Shown piece by piece: positions 1 through 8,300 of a stretch of 34,124 bases of DNA. The translations under genes and the position numbers were made by a program. The DNA is from Methylaequor sp002691245 (GTDB lineage Bacteria; Pseudomonadota; Alphaproteobacteria; Methylaequorales; Methylaequoraceae). Each line of letters starts with the position of its first letter. Within the stretch, counting starts at the first letter, position 1. The notes beneath the pieces were generated by a model, which was given only the letters and a program-made list of their open reading frames with translations, had not been told where the DNA came from and did no database searches. The stretch lies in contig NZHH01000021.1 in NCBI GenBank assembly GCA_002691245.1, forward strand, positions 1 through 34,124, in the 5' to 3' direction.

Positions 1-453
1 TTAAGTATTTTTTTGATTTCTATCCTAGTTATTATTTCAGCCTACATTATGGAATTATTTTTTAACTATCCACCTTGTCGGTTATGCCAATATCAACGTA
101 TTCCGTATTTTATTTTAATTATTCTTTCTATAGTCGCTTATGCAACTAAACCAAAAGTTATTTTTTACTATCTCGCTGGATTAAGTATCCTTACTAATCT
201 TTCAATTTCTTCTTTTCATAGTTTAGTAGAACGTAAAATAATTAGTTACGATAGTGGTTGTACCTCCAAAATTAATGAATTTGATAACATTGATGAACTC
301 AGGAATTTTTTGGAAACAGTTCCGATTACAAAATGTGATGAGATTTCTTTTGCAATTCTTGGTTTATCCTTGGCTAACATCAATGTGATTATTTCAATAT
401 TGTTAATCTCTATTACATTTAATATATTATTTAAAAATGAAAAAAAAATTTAA
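1..453 (+). CDS. dsbB: Disulfide bond formation protein DsbB family (5' partial)
   Basis: Inner-membrane quinone reductase that reoxidises the periplasmic thiol oxidase DsbA and passes electrons to ubiquinone. The frame is open from base 1, so the N-terminus lies outside the window; a TTG at 13 is only an internal candidate start. Visible are hydrophobic membrane segments, the first cysteine pair in CRLCQ (codons at 76-87) between helices 1 and 2, and a second, widely spaced pair in the later periplasmic loop (SGCTSK and TKCDE). This two-pair arrangement is the DsbB hallmark. About 150 residues are visible, close to the usual 160-175. It overlaps coq7 by 17 bases, so the two are probably translated from one message, and both concern ubiquinone. 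Confidence 0.85.
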   Translation, partial: LSIFLISILVIISAYIMELFFNYPPCRLCQYQRIPYFILIILSIVAYATKPKVIFYYLAGLSILTNLSISSFHSLVERKIISYDSGCTSKINEFDNIDELRNFLETVPITKCDEISFAILGLSLANINVIISILLISITFNILFKNEKKI

Positions 454-958
454 GAAAAAAGTTGATGAAATTATTAGAGTGAATCATGCAGGTGAGTATG
501 GTGCGCAAAGAATATATTCAGGACAACTAAAGTTTTGTCAGAAAGAAAGTCTCAAAACAAAATTAAGGAAAATCATAAAAGAAGAATATGAACATTATGA
601 CTACTTTAATGAAGTCATGATAAAAAAAAGAACTAGACCAACACTTATGAATCCTTTGTGGCATCATGGTGGATATCTTCTTGGTGTCATAACAGCTCTG
701 ATGGGAGAAAAGTATGTAAATGCATGTACAGAAGCAGTTGAAGAAGTAATAGTCGAGCATTACGAAGATCAAATAGAATTTTTAGAAAAAGAGGGTATTG
801 AAAAATCAATGTTGAGAAAAATTAAGAAATTTCAATCTGATGAGGATGCACATAAGAGTGATGCTATAGATTCTAATAGAAATTATAATCCAAGATTCTT
901 TAAAATCTTTACTAAAGGTTTAACAAAACTAGCAATTAAAGTATCTAAAAAACTCTAA
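437..958 (+). CDS. coq7: COQ7-family demethoxyubiquinone hydroxylase
   Basis: Diiron monooxygenase of ubiquinone biosynthesis that hydroxylates the demethoxy-quinone ring at the inner membrane. The protein has 173 residues, typical of short bacterial COQ7. Predicted iron ligands form the family pattern: E20 in NHAGEYGA, E50-x-x-H53 in the EEYEHYDYF stretch, a glutamate in the EEVIVEHYEDQ helix (about residues 102-111), and E136-x-x-H139 in DEDAH. The conserved WHHGGYLLG segment lies at about 75-83. The ATG lies inside the end of dsbB (17-base overlap), so translation is probably coupled. The stop sits two bases from the stop of the convergent HNH gene. Confidence 0.92.
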   Translation: MKKKFKKKVDEIIRVNHAGEYGAQRIYSGQLKFCQKESLKTKLRKIIKEEYEHYDYFNEVMIKKRTRPTLMNPLWHHGGYLLGVITALMGEKYVNACTEAVEEVIVEHYEDQIEFLEKEGIEKSMLRKIKKFQSDEDAHKSDAIDSNRNYNPRFFKIFTKGLTKLAIKVSKKL

Positions 959-960
959 TT

Positions 961-1521
961 TTAGGGTTCCAACTCTGAATCCCAATACAAAAAATCATTC
1001 CAACTTTGATGTAAGAAATTTGGAGGAAACATTCTTCCTATTTCCTTAAGCTCGAAATTGTTAGGGGTGTGAGGATTATTCTTAAGATTGACTCCAATTT
1101 TTCTCAAAGATTTGTTGCCTTTAAATGTGTTGCATTTTCTACATGATGTAACGACATTTTCCCAAGTAGTCTTACCTCCTCTAGATTTAGGGATAACGTG
1201 GTCGAAAGTCAATTCCTCAACCTTAAAACTATTTGAACAATACTGGCATATGAATTTGTCTCTAAGAAAAACATTAAATCGAGTAAACGCTGCTTTTTCA
1301 GGGAGGGGAATATAATCTTTTAATGACACAACGCTGGGAAGTTTCATCGAAATCGAAGGCGATCTGACTACTTGATTGTATTCTGAGACAACATTTACCC
1401 TCTCTAGAAAAACTGCTTTTAAAGCATTTTTCCAGGACCACGTGGATAGTGGATAATAACTTAAAGGCTGGTAATCTGCATTCAGAACTAAAGCTGGACA
1501 ATTATTTGAAGTTAAAACCAT
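961..1521 (-). CDS. HNH endonuclease family protein
   Basis: Predicted HNH nuclease of 186 residues. The C-terminal half carries the fold: zinc-type cysteine pairs C92-x-x-C95 (CQYC) and C127-x-x-C130 (CRKC) bracket the catalytic core, with D107-H108 in FDHVIPKSRGG and N122 in the following W-E-N segment. The N-terminal 80 residues (ALVLNADYQPLSYYPLSTWSW) match the conserved leader of a family that is widespread and single-copy in alphaproteobacteria. It is not beside a methylase, phage or toxin gene, so a housekeeping role is likelier than restriction, but its substrate is unknown. It is the last gene of the leftward run from ecm, 41 bases downstream of the hydrolase gene. Confidence 0.88.
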   Translation of the reverse strand: MVLTSNNCPALVLNADYQPLSYYPLSTWSWKNALKAVFLERVNVVSEYNQVVRSPSISMKLPSVVSLKDYIPLPEKAAFTRFNVFLRDKFICQYCSNSFKVEELTFDHVIPKSRGGKTTWENVVTSCRKCNTFKGNKSLRKIGVNLKNNPHTPNNFELKEIGRMFPPNFLHQSWNDFLYWDSELEP

Positions 1522-1562
1522 GATGAGACCTATAATAATTATATTGGTAAATTATGACGAAT

Positions 1563-2219
1563 TTAAACGTTAAATATTCCTTTAATAAAATTATAACCAC
1601 TGATTAACCCATTTTCATTTATACCATGCCCAAGATTCTCCTCTATTTTTAATTCTACGTCAAAGTCTAAACTTTTTAACTTTTCAAAAGCTTTAGTGGA
1701 ATAATTTGAATTAATAATTTCATCTTCTCGACCATGAAAAATTCTTACAGGAAATTTTACATTTATTTCATTATCAAAATTTTCATTTGTATAAAGTAGT
1801 CCAGAATATGCAAGCAAACCAGCACATTTATTTTTTCTCTTACAAAGATGGTATAGAGCCATCATTGCTCCCTGAGAAAATCCAAAAAATACTATCTGGT
1901 TATCCACTAGAGAGTATTTTTTTTTTATTTCTTCTATAAAATTATTTAAAAAGGGACCGGCCTTCTCTAATCCCTCACCAATTTTTTCAGGTGNAATTGA
2001 AGTTAAATCAAACCATTGGTAGGCTTCTGTATTCCATTCGCATTTAAATGGAGCATTAGGTGAAATAAATGCAGTGTGTTTGAGCTGATTTTTAAATTGG
2101 TGACCAATGTTAATTAGATCATTTCCGTTAGCACCGTAACCATGAAGGAATACAACAGCGTTTTTAATGTCGTAACTTTTTTCTGGTAGAAGATTAGGAC
2201 AGCTTAAAATATTAGTCAT
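1563..2219 (-). CDS. Carboxylesterase/phospholipase-like alpha/beta hydrolase
   Basis: Alpha/beta-hydrolase of the phospholipase/carboxylesterase (Abhydrolase_2) family, 218 residues, predicted cytosolic. The oxyanion-hole motif FLHGYGANGND lies at residues 24-34, the nucleophile elbow GFSQGA places the catalytic serine at 115, the acid is D166 in HGRED, and the base is H198 in LGHG. All three triad residues are present. Natural substrate unknown; relatives hydrolyse short-chain esters or lysophospholipids. One N makes residue 76 uncertain. The ATG overlaps the end of the upstream Nudix gene by 8 bases, so they are probably co-transcribed. Confidence 0.88.
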   Translation of the reverse strand: MTNILSCPNLLPEKSYDIKNAVVFLHGYGANGNDLINIGHQFKNQLKHTAFISPNAPFKCEWNTEAYQWFDLTSIXPEKIGEGLEKAGPFLNNFIEEIKKKYSLVDNQIVFFGFSQGAMMALYHLCKRKNKCAGLLAYSGLLYTNENFDNEINVKFPVRIFHGREDEIINSNYSTKAFEKLKSLDFDVELKIEENLGHGINENGLISGYNFIKGIFNV

Positions 2220-3062
2220 AGGTTTTCATAATTTTTTTTATTTCAAGCATAACTTGTTTTGGTATGAAATCACTTTCTTTTAAAATAAAAAAATCAATTA
2301 TAGGTATAATGGAGTTAGGTTTAAGTATCCTCTTTTCCAAAATTTCATAAATTTTGTTAATTTCTAAAGAAATAAATTTTTCAACTTCTCCATCTTGGTT
2401 ATAAAATTGGAGATTATCTTTTTTTTCAAGATGATAAATAAAAAGAATTGAAGAATTAAGCTTTTTTTTGTAGTTATGAATGTAATGTACTGTTTTACTT
2501 TTCTTTGCGTACCTGAGATCTGATACTGACAATCCAGCTTCCTCCCTTGCTTCCTTGTACAAATTATCTATTATTGAGATGCCACAAGGTTGACCACCTG
2601 CTATTGTATTGTCAAAAAAACTCGGAAAACTCTTTAGTTGTTTTGACCTCCTAGCAAAATGAATGATTGTTGAGTTTTTGTGTTTGCTCCATACGTTGCA
2701 ATGCACCCCATAAGCAGGGAATCCAAAACTTGATAAATTATTTCTTTCAATTTGAAATAATTTACCATCGCAAAATTTTTCTTTTGGATGAAATTTGAAT
2801 TTCGGGTTAAGTGATTCATAATTAAATACTGGGCAAAATTCTGACTTTTTCAGCGATTTTAGTTTTCTTGAGTAATCTAATATTTGTTTGAAATGAATGT
2901 TACTAGATGATCCATTCTTTTGTCTAATAAGTTTTGTTTTAGATTTATGTATCCAGCCAATTTTTTTTTTTTCAGAAATAATTGGAATGTAATTTGAAAT
3001 ATTATAGCTATTCAGCTGTCTTAAAAGTTCAATAGCAAATTCTAGAGTTTTTTTTTACTCAT
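2212..3062 (-). CDS. DUF4743/Nudix hydrolase with a frameshift at a 9-A tract
   Basis: The C-terminal half is a clear Nudix domain, with AGGQPCGIS followed by KEAREEAGLS. The same frame stays open upstream to 3054 and encodes a DUF4743-like N-terminal domain ending in SFGFPAYGVHCNVW. Such proteins (about 280-300 residues) resemble the Nudix part of fungal thiamine-pyrophosphokinase fusions. The long frame has no ATG, GTG or TTG near its beginning. An ATG at 3062-3060 overlaps the ecm stop (ATGAGTAA) and is followed by nine A's (3056-3048). Read as is, it stops after M-S-K-K-K-L; with ten A's it would join the domain frame and give 283 residues. This could be a sequencing indel, a real frameshift or slippage. 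It overlaps both neighbours by 8 bases. Substrate not predictable. Confidence 0.75.
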
Positions 3063-5037
3063 ATGTTTTCTTAATTATAATTGCTATTTGCTTCATTATT
3101 TCTTCAATCTTGAAGTCTTTAGGGGTGAAAACTGCTTTAACACCAAAAGATATAAGTTTTTTTTCATCCTTCGGAGGAATTATACCACCAACAATCACTG
3201 GTATTTGTGAACATTTATTTTTTTTCAATAAGTTAATGATAACTTTAACCAAGTGAACATGAGAGCCAGAAAGAATTGATAAACCAATAATATGAACCCC
3301 TTCTTCTATAGCTGCAACCACTAATTGCTCTGGTGTTGATCTTATGCCATCATAAACAACTTCTAATCCAATATCTCTTGCACGGACAGCAATTTGTTCT
3401 GCTCCATTTGANTGACCATCAAGTCCAGGTTTTCCNACTAAGATTTTAGGTCTCCTTTTAAGTTTTTTTGATATTTTATCAATCTCATCATTTATAACTC
3501 TAATTTCNGAATNNTTGGTCTCATTCTTGGTTATATGAGATGANACTATTCCNGTCGGAGCTCTGTACTCACCAAAAACCTCTCTCATAACATTTGACCA
3601 TTCACCGGTTGTTACTCCATTATGAGCNCANTCTATAGAAGCTTCCATAATATTNANNCCANNAGATGCATGTTTNTTTAATTTAGNAAGGCTTGAATTN
3701 NCCTTTTTATTATTCCTTCTAGATTTCCATTTCTGTACGTTTTCAATTTGACGTTTTTCAGCGTTGTCGTCGACTTTCATGAANCCACCGTCTTTTTCGT
3801 TGACAAGAGGAGATAGCTCTCCTTCAGCAAAACAATTCACACCAACAACTTTTTGATTTCCCTTTTCAATATTTTTTTGTCTATTGGTCTGAGATTGAAC
3901 CAATCTGCTTTTTAAATACCCATTATCTATNGCAGGCACTAAACCTCCAATTTTATCGATTTTTTTCAATTCTTGATTTGCTGATGCCTTGAGTGAATTA
4001 ATTCTTTCTTTTAAAACCTTTGAGCCCTTAAAAATATCTGAAAATTCTAATAGATCAGTTTCATATGCCATAATTTGTTGTAACCTTAGACTCCATTGTT
4101 GATCCCATGGTCTCGGCAACCCTAATGCTTCGTTCCAAGCAGGAAGTTGAACAGCTCTAGCTCTAGAATTTTTGGCAATAACNACTGGAAGCATTTGAAT
4201 TAGTATTCTGTATACATTGTTCTCTGGTTGAAGTTCAGTTAAACCTAATGAATTGACTTGCATTCCATATCTAAATCTTCGGTATTTAGAATCTGATATT
4301 TTAAATCTTTTNTTNCATATTTCATCCCATAGTTCTGTAAAAGAAGCCATTTTAGCTGTTTCGGTNACAAAACGCATACCAGAATTNACAAAAAAACTTA
4401 TTCTNCCTACNATNTTTTCAAAAAGTTGTTTTGGAATTTTTTCAGAATTCCTAAGATATTCAAGAACTCCAATAGCTGTGGCAAGAGCAAANGATAGTTC
4501 TTGCTCTGGAGTTGCACCNGCCTCTTGAAGATGGTANGANCAGATNTTGATTGGATTCCACTTAGGTATTTCAGATGTNGTATATTTAATAANATCTGTG
4601 GTTAGCTTTAGACTTGGTTCAGGAGGAAAAATGTATGTTCCTCTGGATAAATATTCTTTGGTTATATCATTTTGGGTGGTTCCAGATAATAATTTTTTAT
4701 CTACTCCCTGCTTTTCAGCCGTTGCAATATATAATGCAAGTAGCCAAGGTGCTGGAGCATTAATGGTCATTGAGGTGTTCATTTTTTCTAGAGGAATTTT
4801 GTTGAACAAAGTTTGCATGTTTCCTATGTGGCTTATAGGAACTCCGACTTTCCCGACCTCACCTTTAGATAGAATGTTATCCGAGTCATAACCAGTTTGT
4901 GTTGGTAAATCGAAGGCTACTGATAAACCTGTCTGACCTTTTTTTAAATTTTCCCTATATAAGTTATTAGAAGCTTCTGCTGAAGAATGTCCAGCATATG
5001 TTCTAATCATCCAAGGTTTGTCTTTTTCTTTAATCAT
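3055..5037 (-). CDS. ecm: Ethylmalonyl-CoA mutase (MeaA/Ecm), B12-dependent
   Basis: Coenzyme-B12 mutase converting (2R)-ethylmalonyl-CoA to (2S)-methylsuccinyl-CoA. At 660 residues it fits the MeaA/Ecm subgroup of the methylmalonyl-CoA mutase superfamily. Residues 1 to about 480 form the substrate barrel, with TYAGHSSAEASN, GQTGLSVAFDLPTQTGYDSD and LPAWNEALGLPRPWDQQWSL. The C-terminal 140 residues are the cobalamin domain, with GKPGLDG-x-SNGAEQ and GLSILSGSH. The residue expected to be the axial histidine (DxHxxG) is codon CAN at 3414-3412, so His or Gln: compatible with His. About 30 N's lie in 3412-4593, but the frame is intact. It is divergent from ccr, the previous enzyme of the pathway, across 103 bases. 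The start ATG gives M-I-K-E-K-D-K-P-W, matching the family N-terminus. Confidence 0.93.
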   Translation of the reverse strand: MIKEKDKPWMIRTYAGHSSAEASNNLYRENLKKGQTGLSVAFDLPTQTGYDSDNILSKGEVGKVGVPISHIGNMQTLFNKIPLEKMNTSMTINAPAPWLLALYIATAEKQGVDKKLLSGTTQNDITKEYLSRGTYIFPPEPSLKLTTDXIKYXTSEIPKWNPIXIXXYHLQEXGATPEQELXFALATAIGVLEYLRNSEKIPKQLFEXXVXRISFFXNSGMRFXTETAKMASFTELWDEIXXKRFKISDSKYRRFRYGMQVNSLGLTELQPENNVYRILIQMLPXVIAKNSRARAVQLPAWNEALGLPRPWDQQWSLRLQQIMAYETDLLEFSDIFKGSKVLKERINSLKASANQELKKIDKIGGLVPXIDNGYLKSRLVQSQTNRQKNIEKGNQKVVGVNCFAEGELSPLVNEKDGXFMKVDDNAEKRQIENVQKWKSRRNNKKXNSSLXKLXKHASXXXNIMEASIXXAHNGVTTGEWSNVMREVFGEYRAPXGIXSSHITKNETXXXEIRVINDEIDKISKKLKRRPKILXGKPGLDGXSNGAEQIAVRARDIGLEVVYDGIRSTPEQLVVAAIEEGVHIIGLSILSGSHVHLVKVIINLLKKNKCSQIPVIVGGIIPPKDEKKLISFGVKAVFTPKDFKIEEIMKQIAIIIKKTYE

Positions 5038-5140
5038 TTATGATCCATAAATAATATTATTTTTTATTGCTAACAAGAAAATTTATGTATTTTTTATTTT
5101 TAGTGGTATATGTTGCTCTTAAAATATCATAGGAATAGTT

Positions 5141-6370
5141 ATGACTGCAAAGAAAATTTACGAGATTGGAGAAATACCTAATTTAGGAGATATACCTGAG
5201 CAAATGTATGCCTGGGTTATTAGAGAGGATAGGTTAGGTGTTCCAGAAAAAGCTATGCAAATTGAAAAAATGCCTGTCCAAAAACCTGGAAAGGACGAAG
5301 TGCTAGTGATGGTAATGGCGGTTGGCATTAATTACAATAATGTTTGGGCTTCTCAAGGCATTCCAATATCAGTCATAGGAGAAGACACAGGCTACCATAT
5401 TGGTGGTTCAGATGCATCTGGAATTGTTTGGGCAGTAGGTGATAATGTAAAAAGATGGAAAGTTGGAGACGAAGTTATAATTCACTGTAATAGAGATGAT
5501 GGAGATGACGAAGAATGTAATGGGGGAGAGCCAATGTATTCAAAATCACAGAGAATTTGGGGTTATGAAACAAATGATGGTTCTTTTGCGCAATTCACTA
5601 CTGTTCAATCAAGACAATTATTAAAAAAGCCTAGTCATTTGTCTTGGGAAGAGAGTGGTTGTTACACGCTAACTTTAGCCACAGCATTTAGAATGTTATT
5701 TGGGCATCCTCCTCATGAACTTAAAACAGGAATGAATGTTCTTGTTTGGGGTGCCTCAGGCGGAATTGGGAGTATGGCTGTCCAAATTTGTAAAGCAATT
5801 GGGGCAAATGCAATTGGCATTGTATCTGATGACGAAAAAATTCCATTTGTCGAAGGGTTGGGGGCTAAAGGCGTCTTAAATAGAAAAAAGTATGAATGTT
5901 TTGGTCAACTGCCAGATGTAAAGAATCAAAAGGATTATTCAGATTTTATAAAAAAATGTAGGGTATTAGGGAAAGATATTTGGCAAATTACAGGGAAGAA
6001 AGATGTAGATATTGTATTTGAGCATCCTGGTGAATCAACATTTCCTGTTTCTTGCTATCTAGTAAAAACAGGTGGAATGGTCGTAATTTGCGCAGGAACC
6101 TCTGGGTATAACCTCACAATGGATGCAAGATATGTTTGGATGAGACAAAAAAGAATACAAGGCAGTCATTTTGCAAATCTATATCAAGCTACTCAAGCAA
6201 ATGAAATGATGATAAATAAGCTCATAGAACCTCTTATGTCAGAATGTTTTGAATGGTCAAAAATTCCAGCAGCACACACAAAAATGATGAATAACATGCA
6301 TTTACCAGGAAACATGGCAGCATTAGTTCAGGCAAAAAAAACTGGAATGAAATGTTTTAATGATTTATAA
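5141..6370 (+). CDS. ccr: Crotonyl-CoA carboxylase/reductase
   Basis: NADPH-dependent enzyme that reductively carboxylates crotonyl-CoA to (2S)-ethylmalonyl-CoA, the committed step of the ethylmalonyl-CoA pathway. It is a medium-chain dehydrogenase/reductase of 409 residues (family about 400-450). The nucleotide-binding loop GASGGIG lies at 204-210. Residues linked to CO2 handling in studied Ccr enzymes are present: the Asn of NYNNVW (64-69), E143 in WGYET, and H343 in GSHFAN. These separate Ccr from plain crotonyl-CoA reductases. FEHPGE at 293-298 and the C-terminal HTKMMNNMHLPGNMA are typical of alphaproteobacterial Ccr. AGGAA at 5131-5135 precedes the ATG. Heads the run ccr-mcd-HIG1-adenosyltransferase-etfBA. 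Confidence 0.95.
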   Translation: MTAKKIYEIGEIPNLGDIPEQMYAWVIREDRLGVPEKAMQIEKMPVQKPGKDEVLVMVMAVGINYNNVWASQGIPISVIGEDTGYHIGGSDASGIVWAVGDNVKRWKVGDEVIIHCNRDDGDDEECNGGEPMYSKSQRIWGYETNDGSFAQFTTVQSRQLLKKPSHLSWEESGCYTLTLATAFRMLFGHPPHELKTGMNVLVWGASGGIGSMAVQICKAIGANAIGIVSDDEKIPFVEGLGAKGVLNRKKYECFGQLPDVKNQKDYSDFIKKCRVLGKDIWQITGKKDVDIVFEHPGESTFPVSCYLVKTGGMVVICAGTSGYNLTMDARYVWMRQKRIQGSHFANLYQATQANEMMINKLIEPLMSECFEWSKIPAAHTKMMNNMHLPGNMAALVQAKKTGMKCFNDL

Positions 6371-6412
6371 ATAAACTTGAATTAAAATAAAAATAGATTA
6401 AATAATAATTTC

Positions 6413-8098
6413 ATGGATAGTTCAGCTAACATAAACTCAGATATAATAAATTTTAGAAAGTATTTGGTCGCAAATAAAGATGTTTATGCACTAATTCTAT
6501 CTAATCTTGAGACTGTAGCAAAAAAGTCAAATAAGTATTTAGTATCTCTCCTCAAAATCGATGGAAAGTTAGATAACAATCTTTTAGAGACTAATCAGTT
6601 TAAAACACACGGATATGCTTGGTTTGAGACTTACAGAATTGGGCTTAGAGAAACCTTTAATTGGTTCAATAGCTTAGAAGATCTTGAAAAATCCTCAGAA
6701 ATAGATGCATCAATAACTATCTTTGCCTTTTCTGAATATTTACTTCAAATGAAAAATGGAATAATGATGAGTCAGTCAGAAGTTATCAGACCTATTGATA
6801 TAGGACTTCAGGATTCCGATTTTAACTTTATGAATGATCCGTCTGTGCAAGAGTTAATTGAAATTGGACTTTCTGATAAAATAAAAAAGGTAATAGTAGA
6901 CAGTCTGGATAAAGGAATTCACGCTTCTCTTGGCTTGAATGATGAAACTCTTGACATGATCCAGGATCAATTCAAAAAATTTACTGAAGAAGAAATCCTT
7001 CCCCATTCAAATGAGTGGCATCTAAAAGATGACCTTATCCCTGACGAAACTCTTAACAAAATGGCAGAATTAGGTGTCTTTAGCATTGCTATTCCTGAAA
7101 GCTATGGAGGGTTAGGAATGGGTAAAGTTGCAATGTGTGTTGTAACTGAAGAACTATCAAGGGGTTTCCTTGCCGCAGGATCACTCGGAACAAGAGCAGA
7201 AATTGCTGGTGAATTAATTAGGTTAGGTGGAACTGAAGAACAAAAAAAGAAATACTTACCTGAAATAGCTTCGGGTAACCTTCTTACAACTGCGGTATTT
7301 ACCGAACCAAATACTGGGTCTGACCTAGGCAGTCTATCAACAAGAGCAGTATTAAAAGATGATGAATACACAATAACAGGGAATAAAACTTGGATAACAC
7401 ATGGTGCGAGATCAGATTTAATGACTGTTCTCGCGAGAACAGATTCAGAAAAAAAGGGATATAAAGGCTTAAGTATGTTCCTAGTTGAAAAACCAAGAGG
7501 TACCGACGAAAACCCTTTTCCTATGGAAGGTATGACCGGAAGCGAAATAGAAGTCTTAGGGTACAGAGGCATGAAAGAGTACGAGATTGGGTTAGACGAT
7601 ATTAAAGTTAATAAAAAACAACTTCTTGGTGAAGAAGAAGGTAAAGGTTTTAAACAACTTATGGAAACTTTCGAATCTGCAAGAATACAAACAGCTGCAA
7701 GAGCAGTTGGCGTTGCACAGAACTCCATAGAACTCGCACTACAATATGCGAAAGATAGAAGTCAATTTGGAAAACAAATAATAAAGTTTCCAAGGATCTT
7801 TTCTAAGCTTGCCTGGATGGCAATGGAAACAACAGTTGCTAGACAACTAACATTGTTCTCAGCTAGAGAAAAAGATAATGATATAAGATGTGACATAGAA
7901 GCTGGAATGGCTAAGTTACTAGCTGCCAGAGTTGCTTGGAGTAATGCAGATAGTGCTTTGCAAATCCATGGTGGAAACGGATATGCCCTTGAATATCCAA
8001 TCAGCAGAGTTCTTTGTGACTCAAGAATCTTAAATATATTTGAGGGTGCAGCAGAAATCCAAGCTCAAATAGTAGTCAAGGGATTGCTCTCTAGATAG
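6413..8098 (+). CDS. mcd: (2S)-Methylsuccinyl-CoA dehydrogenase (Mcd)
   Basis: FAD acyl-CoA dehydrogenase oxidising methylsuccinyl-CoA to mesaconyl-CoA, with electrons passing to ETF. At 561 residues it is much longer than ordinary acyl-CoA dehydrogenases (about 380). The extra 170-odd N-terminal residues, before the normal domain starts at LNDETLDMIQDQF, are characteristic of Mcd. Usual motifs follow: VFTEPNTGSDLGS (295-307), TGNKTWITHGA (322-332), DRSQFGKQI (448-456), QIHGGNGYALEYP (517-529) and NIFEGAAEIQ with E544 at the catalytic-base region. It lies 42 bases after ccr, and etfBA lie downstream, so the assignment rests on length, motifs and context. A generic acyl-CoA dehydrogenase is the unlikely alternative. 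Confidence 0.92.
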   Translation: MDSSANINSDIINFRKYLVANKDVYALILSNLETVAKKSNKYLVSLLKIDGKLDNNLLETNQFKTHGYAWFETYRIGLRETFNWFNSLEDLEKSSEIDASITIFAFSEYLLQMKNGIMMSQSEVIRPIDIGLQDSDFNFMNDPSVQELIEIGLSDKIKKVIVDSLDKGIHASLGLNDETLDMIQDQFKKFTEEEILPHSNEWHLKDDLIPDETLNKMAELGVFSIAIPESYGGLGMGKVAMCVVTEELSRGFLAAGSLGTRAEIAGELIRLGGTEEQKKKYLPEIASGNLLTTAVFTEPNTGSDLGSLSTRAVLKDDEYTITGNKTWITHGARSDLMTVLARTDSEKKGYKGLSMFLVEKPRGTDENPFPMEGMTGSEIEVLGYRGMKEYEIGLDDIKVNKKQLLGEEEGKGFKQLMETFESARIQTAARAVGVAQNSIELALQYAKDRSQFGKQIIKFPRIFSKLAWMAMETTVARQLTLFSAREKDNDIRCDIEAGMAKLLAARVAWSNADSALQIHGGNGYALEYPISRVLCDSRILNIFEGAAEIQAQIVVKGLLSR

Positions 8099-8293
8099 AT
8101 GGATTTTCTACTAAATTTTATAATAGTAATTTGTCTAATAACAACTTTTATCATTTTGTTAATAGGTCTTTTTCATACTGCGAAATCTGGTGAGGAAGAT
8201 AATAATAAAATAAACCTATTTATGCGATATAGGGTTGCAATCCAATTTGTCACTTTGGTAATCCTTTCTATTGCTTTATTTGTAAAATCTTAG
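8099..8293 (+). CDS. HIG1-type twin-transmembrane small protein
   Basis: A 64-residue membrane protein with two hydrophobic helices (about residues 4-25 and 46-62). They are joined by a polar loop with GLFHTAKSGEEDNNKINLFMRYRVAIQF, shown here as adjoining motifs GLFHTAKSG, NLFMRYR and VAIQF. The M-R-x-R motif before helix 2 is typical of the bacterial HIG_1_N/twin-transmembrane family, related to mitochondrial Hig1/Rcf proteins that associate with respiratory complexes. The bacterial role is unclear. Its ATG follows the mcd stop directly. Its neighbours, the cobalamin adenosyltransferase and etfBA, are the usual partners of this small gene in alphaproteobacteria. Confidence 0.8.
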   Translation: MDFLLNFIIVICLITTFIILLIGLFHTAKSGEEDNNKINLFMRYRVAIQFVTLVILSIALFVKS

Positions 8294-8300
8294 GAATAAA

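Noticed and set aside
1538..1566. TTAAAT-17-TATAAT promoter-like pair (minus strand) before the HNH gene
   Set aside because: The -35 is poor and the region is AT-rich, so chance is likely; the gene can be served by the ecm transcript.
5038..5140. Divergent ecm/ccr intergenic region searched for promoters, operators or a cobalamin riboswitch
   Set aside because: It must hold both promoters, but no convincing -35/-10 pair, inverted repeat or B12-box was found; too short for a cobalamin riboswitch.
7102..7728. A 208-codon open frame antisense to mcd
   Set aside because: It lies wholly opposite a well-conserved acyl-CoA dehydrogenase core, has low-complexity Ser/Pro/Leu composition and resembles no family; a shadow frame.
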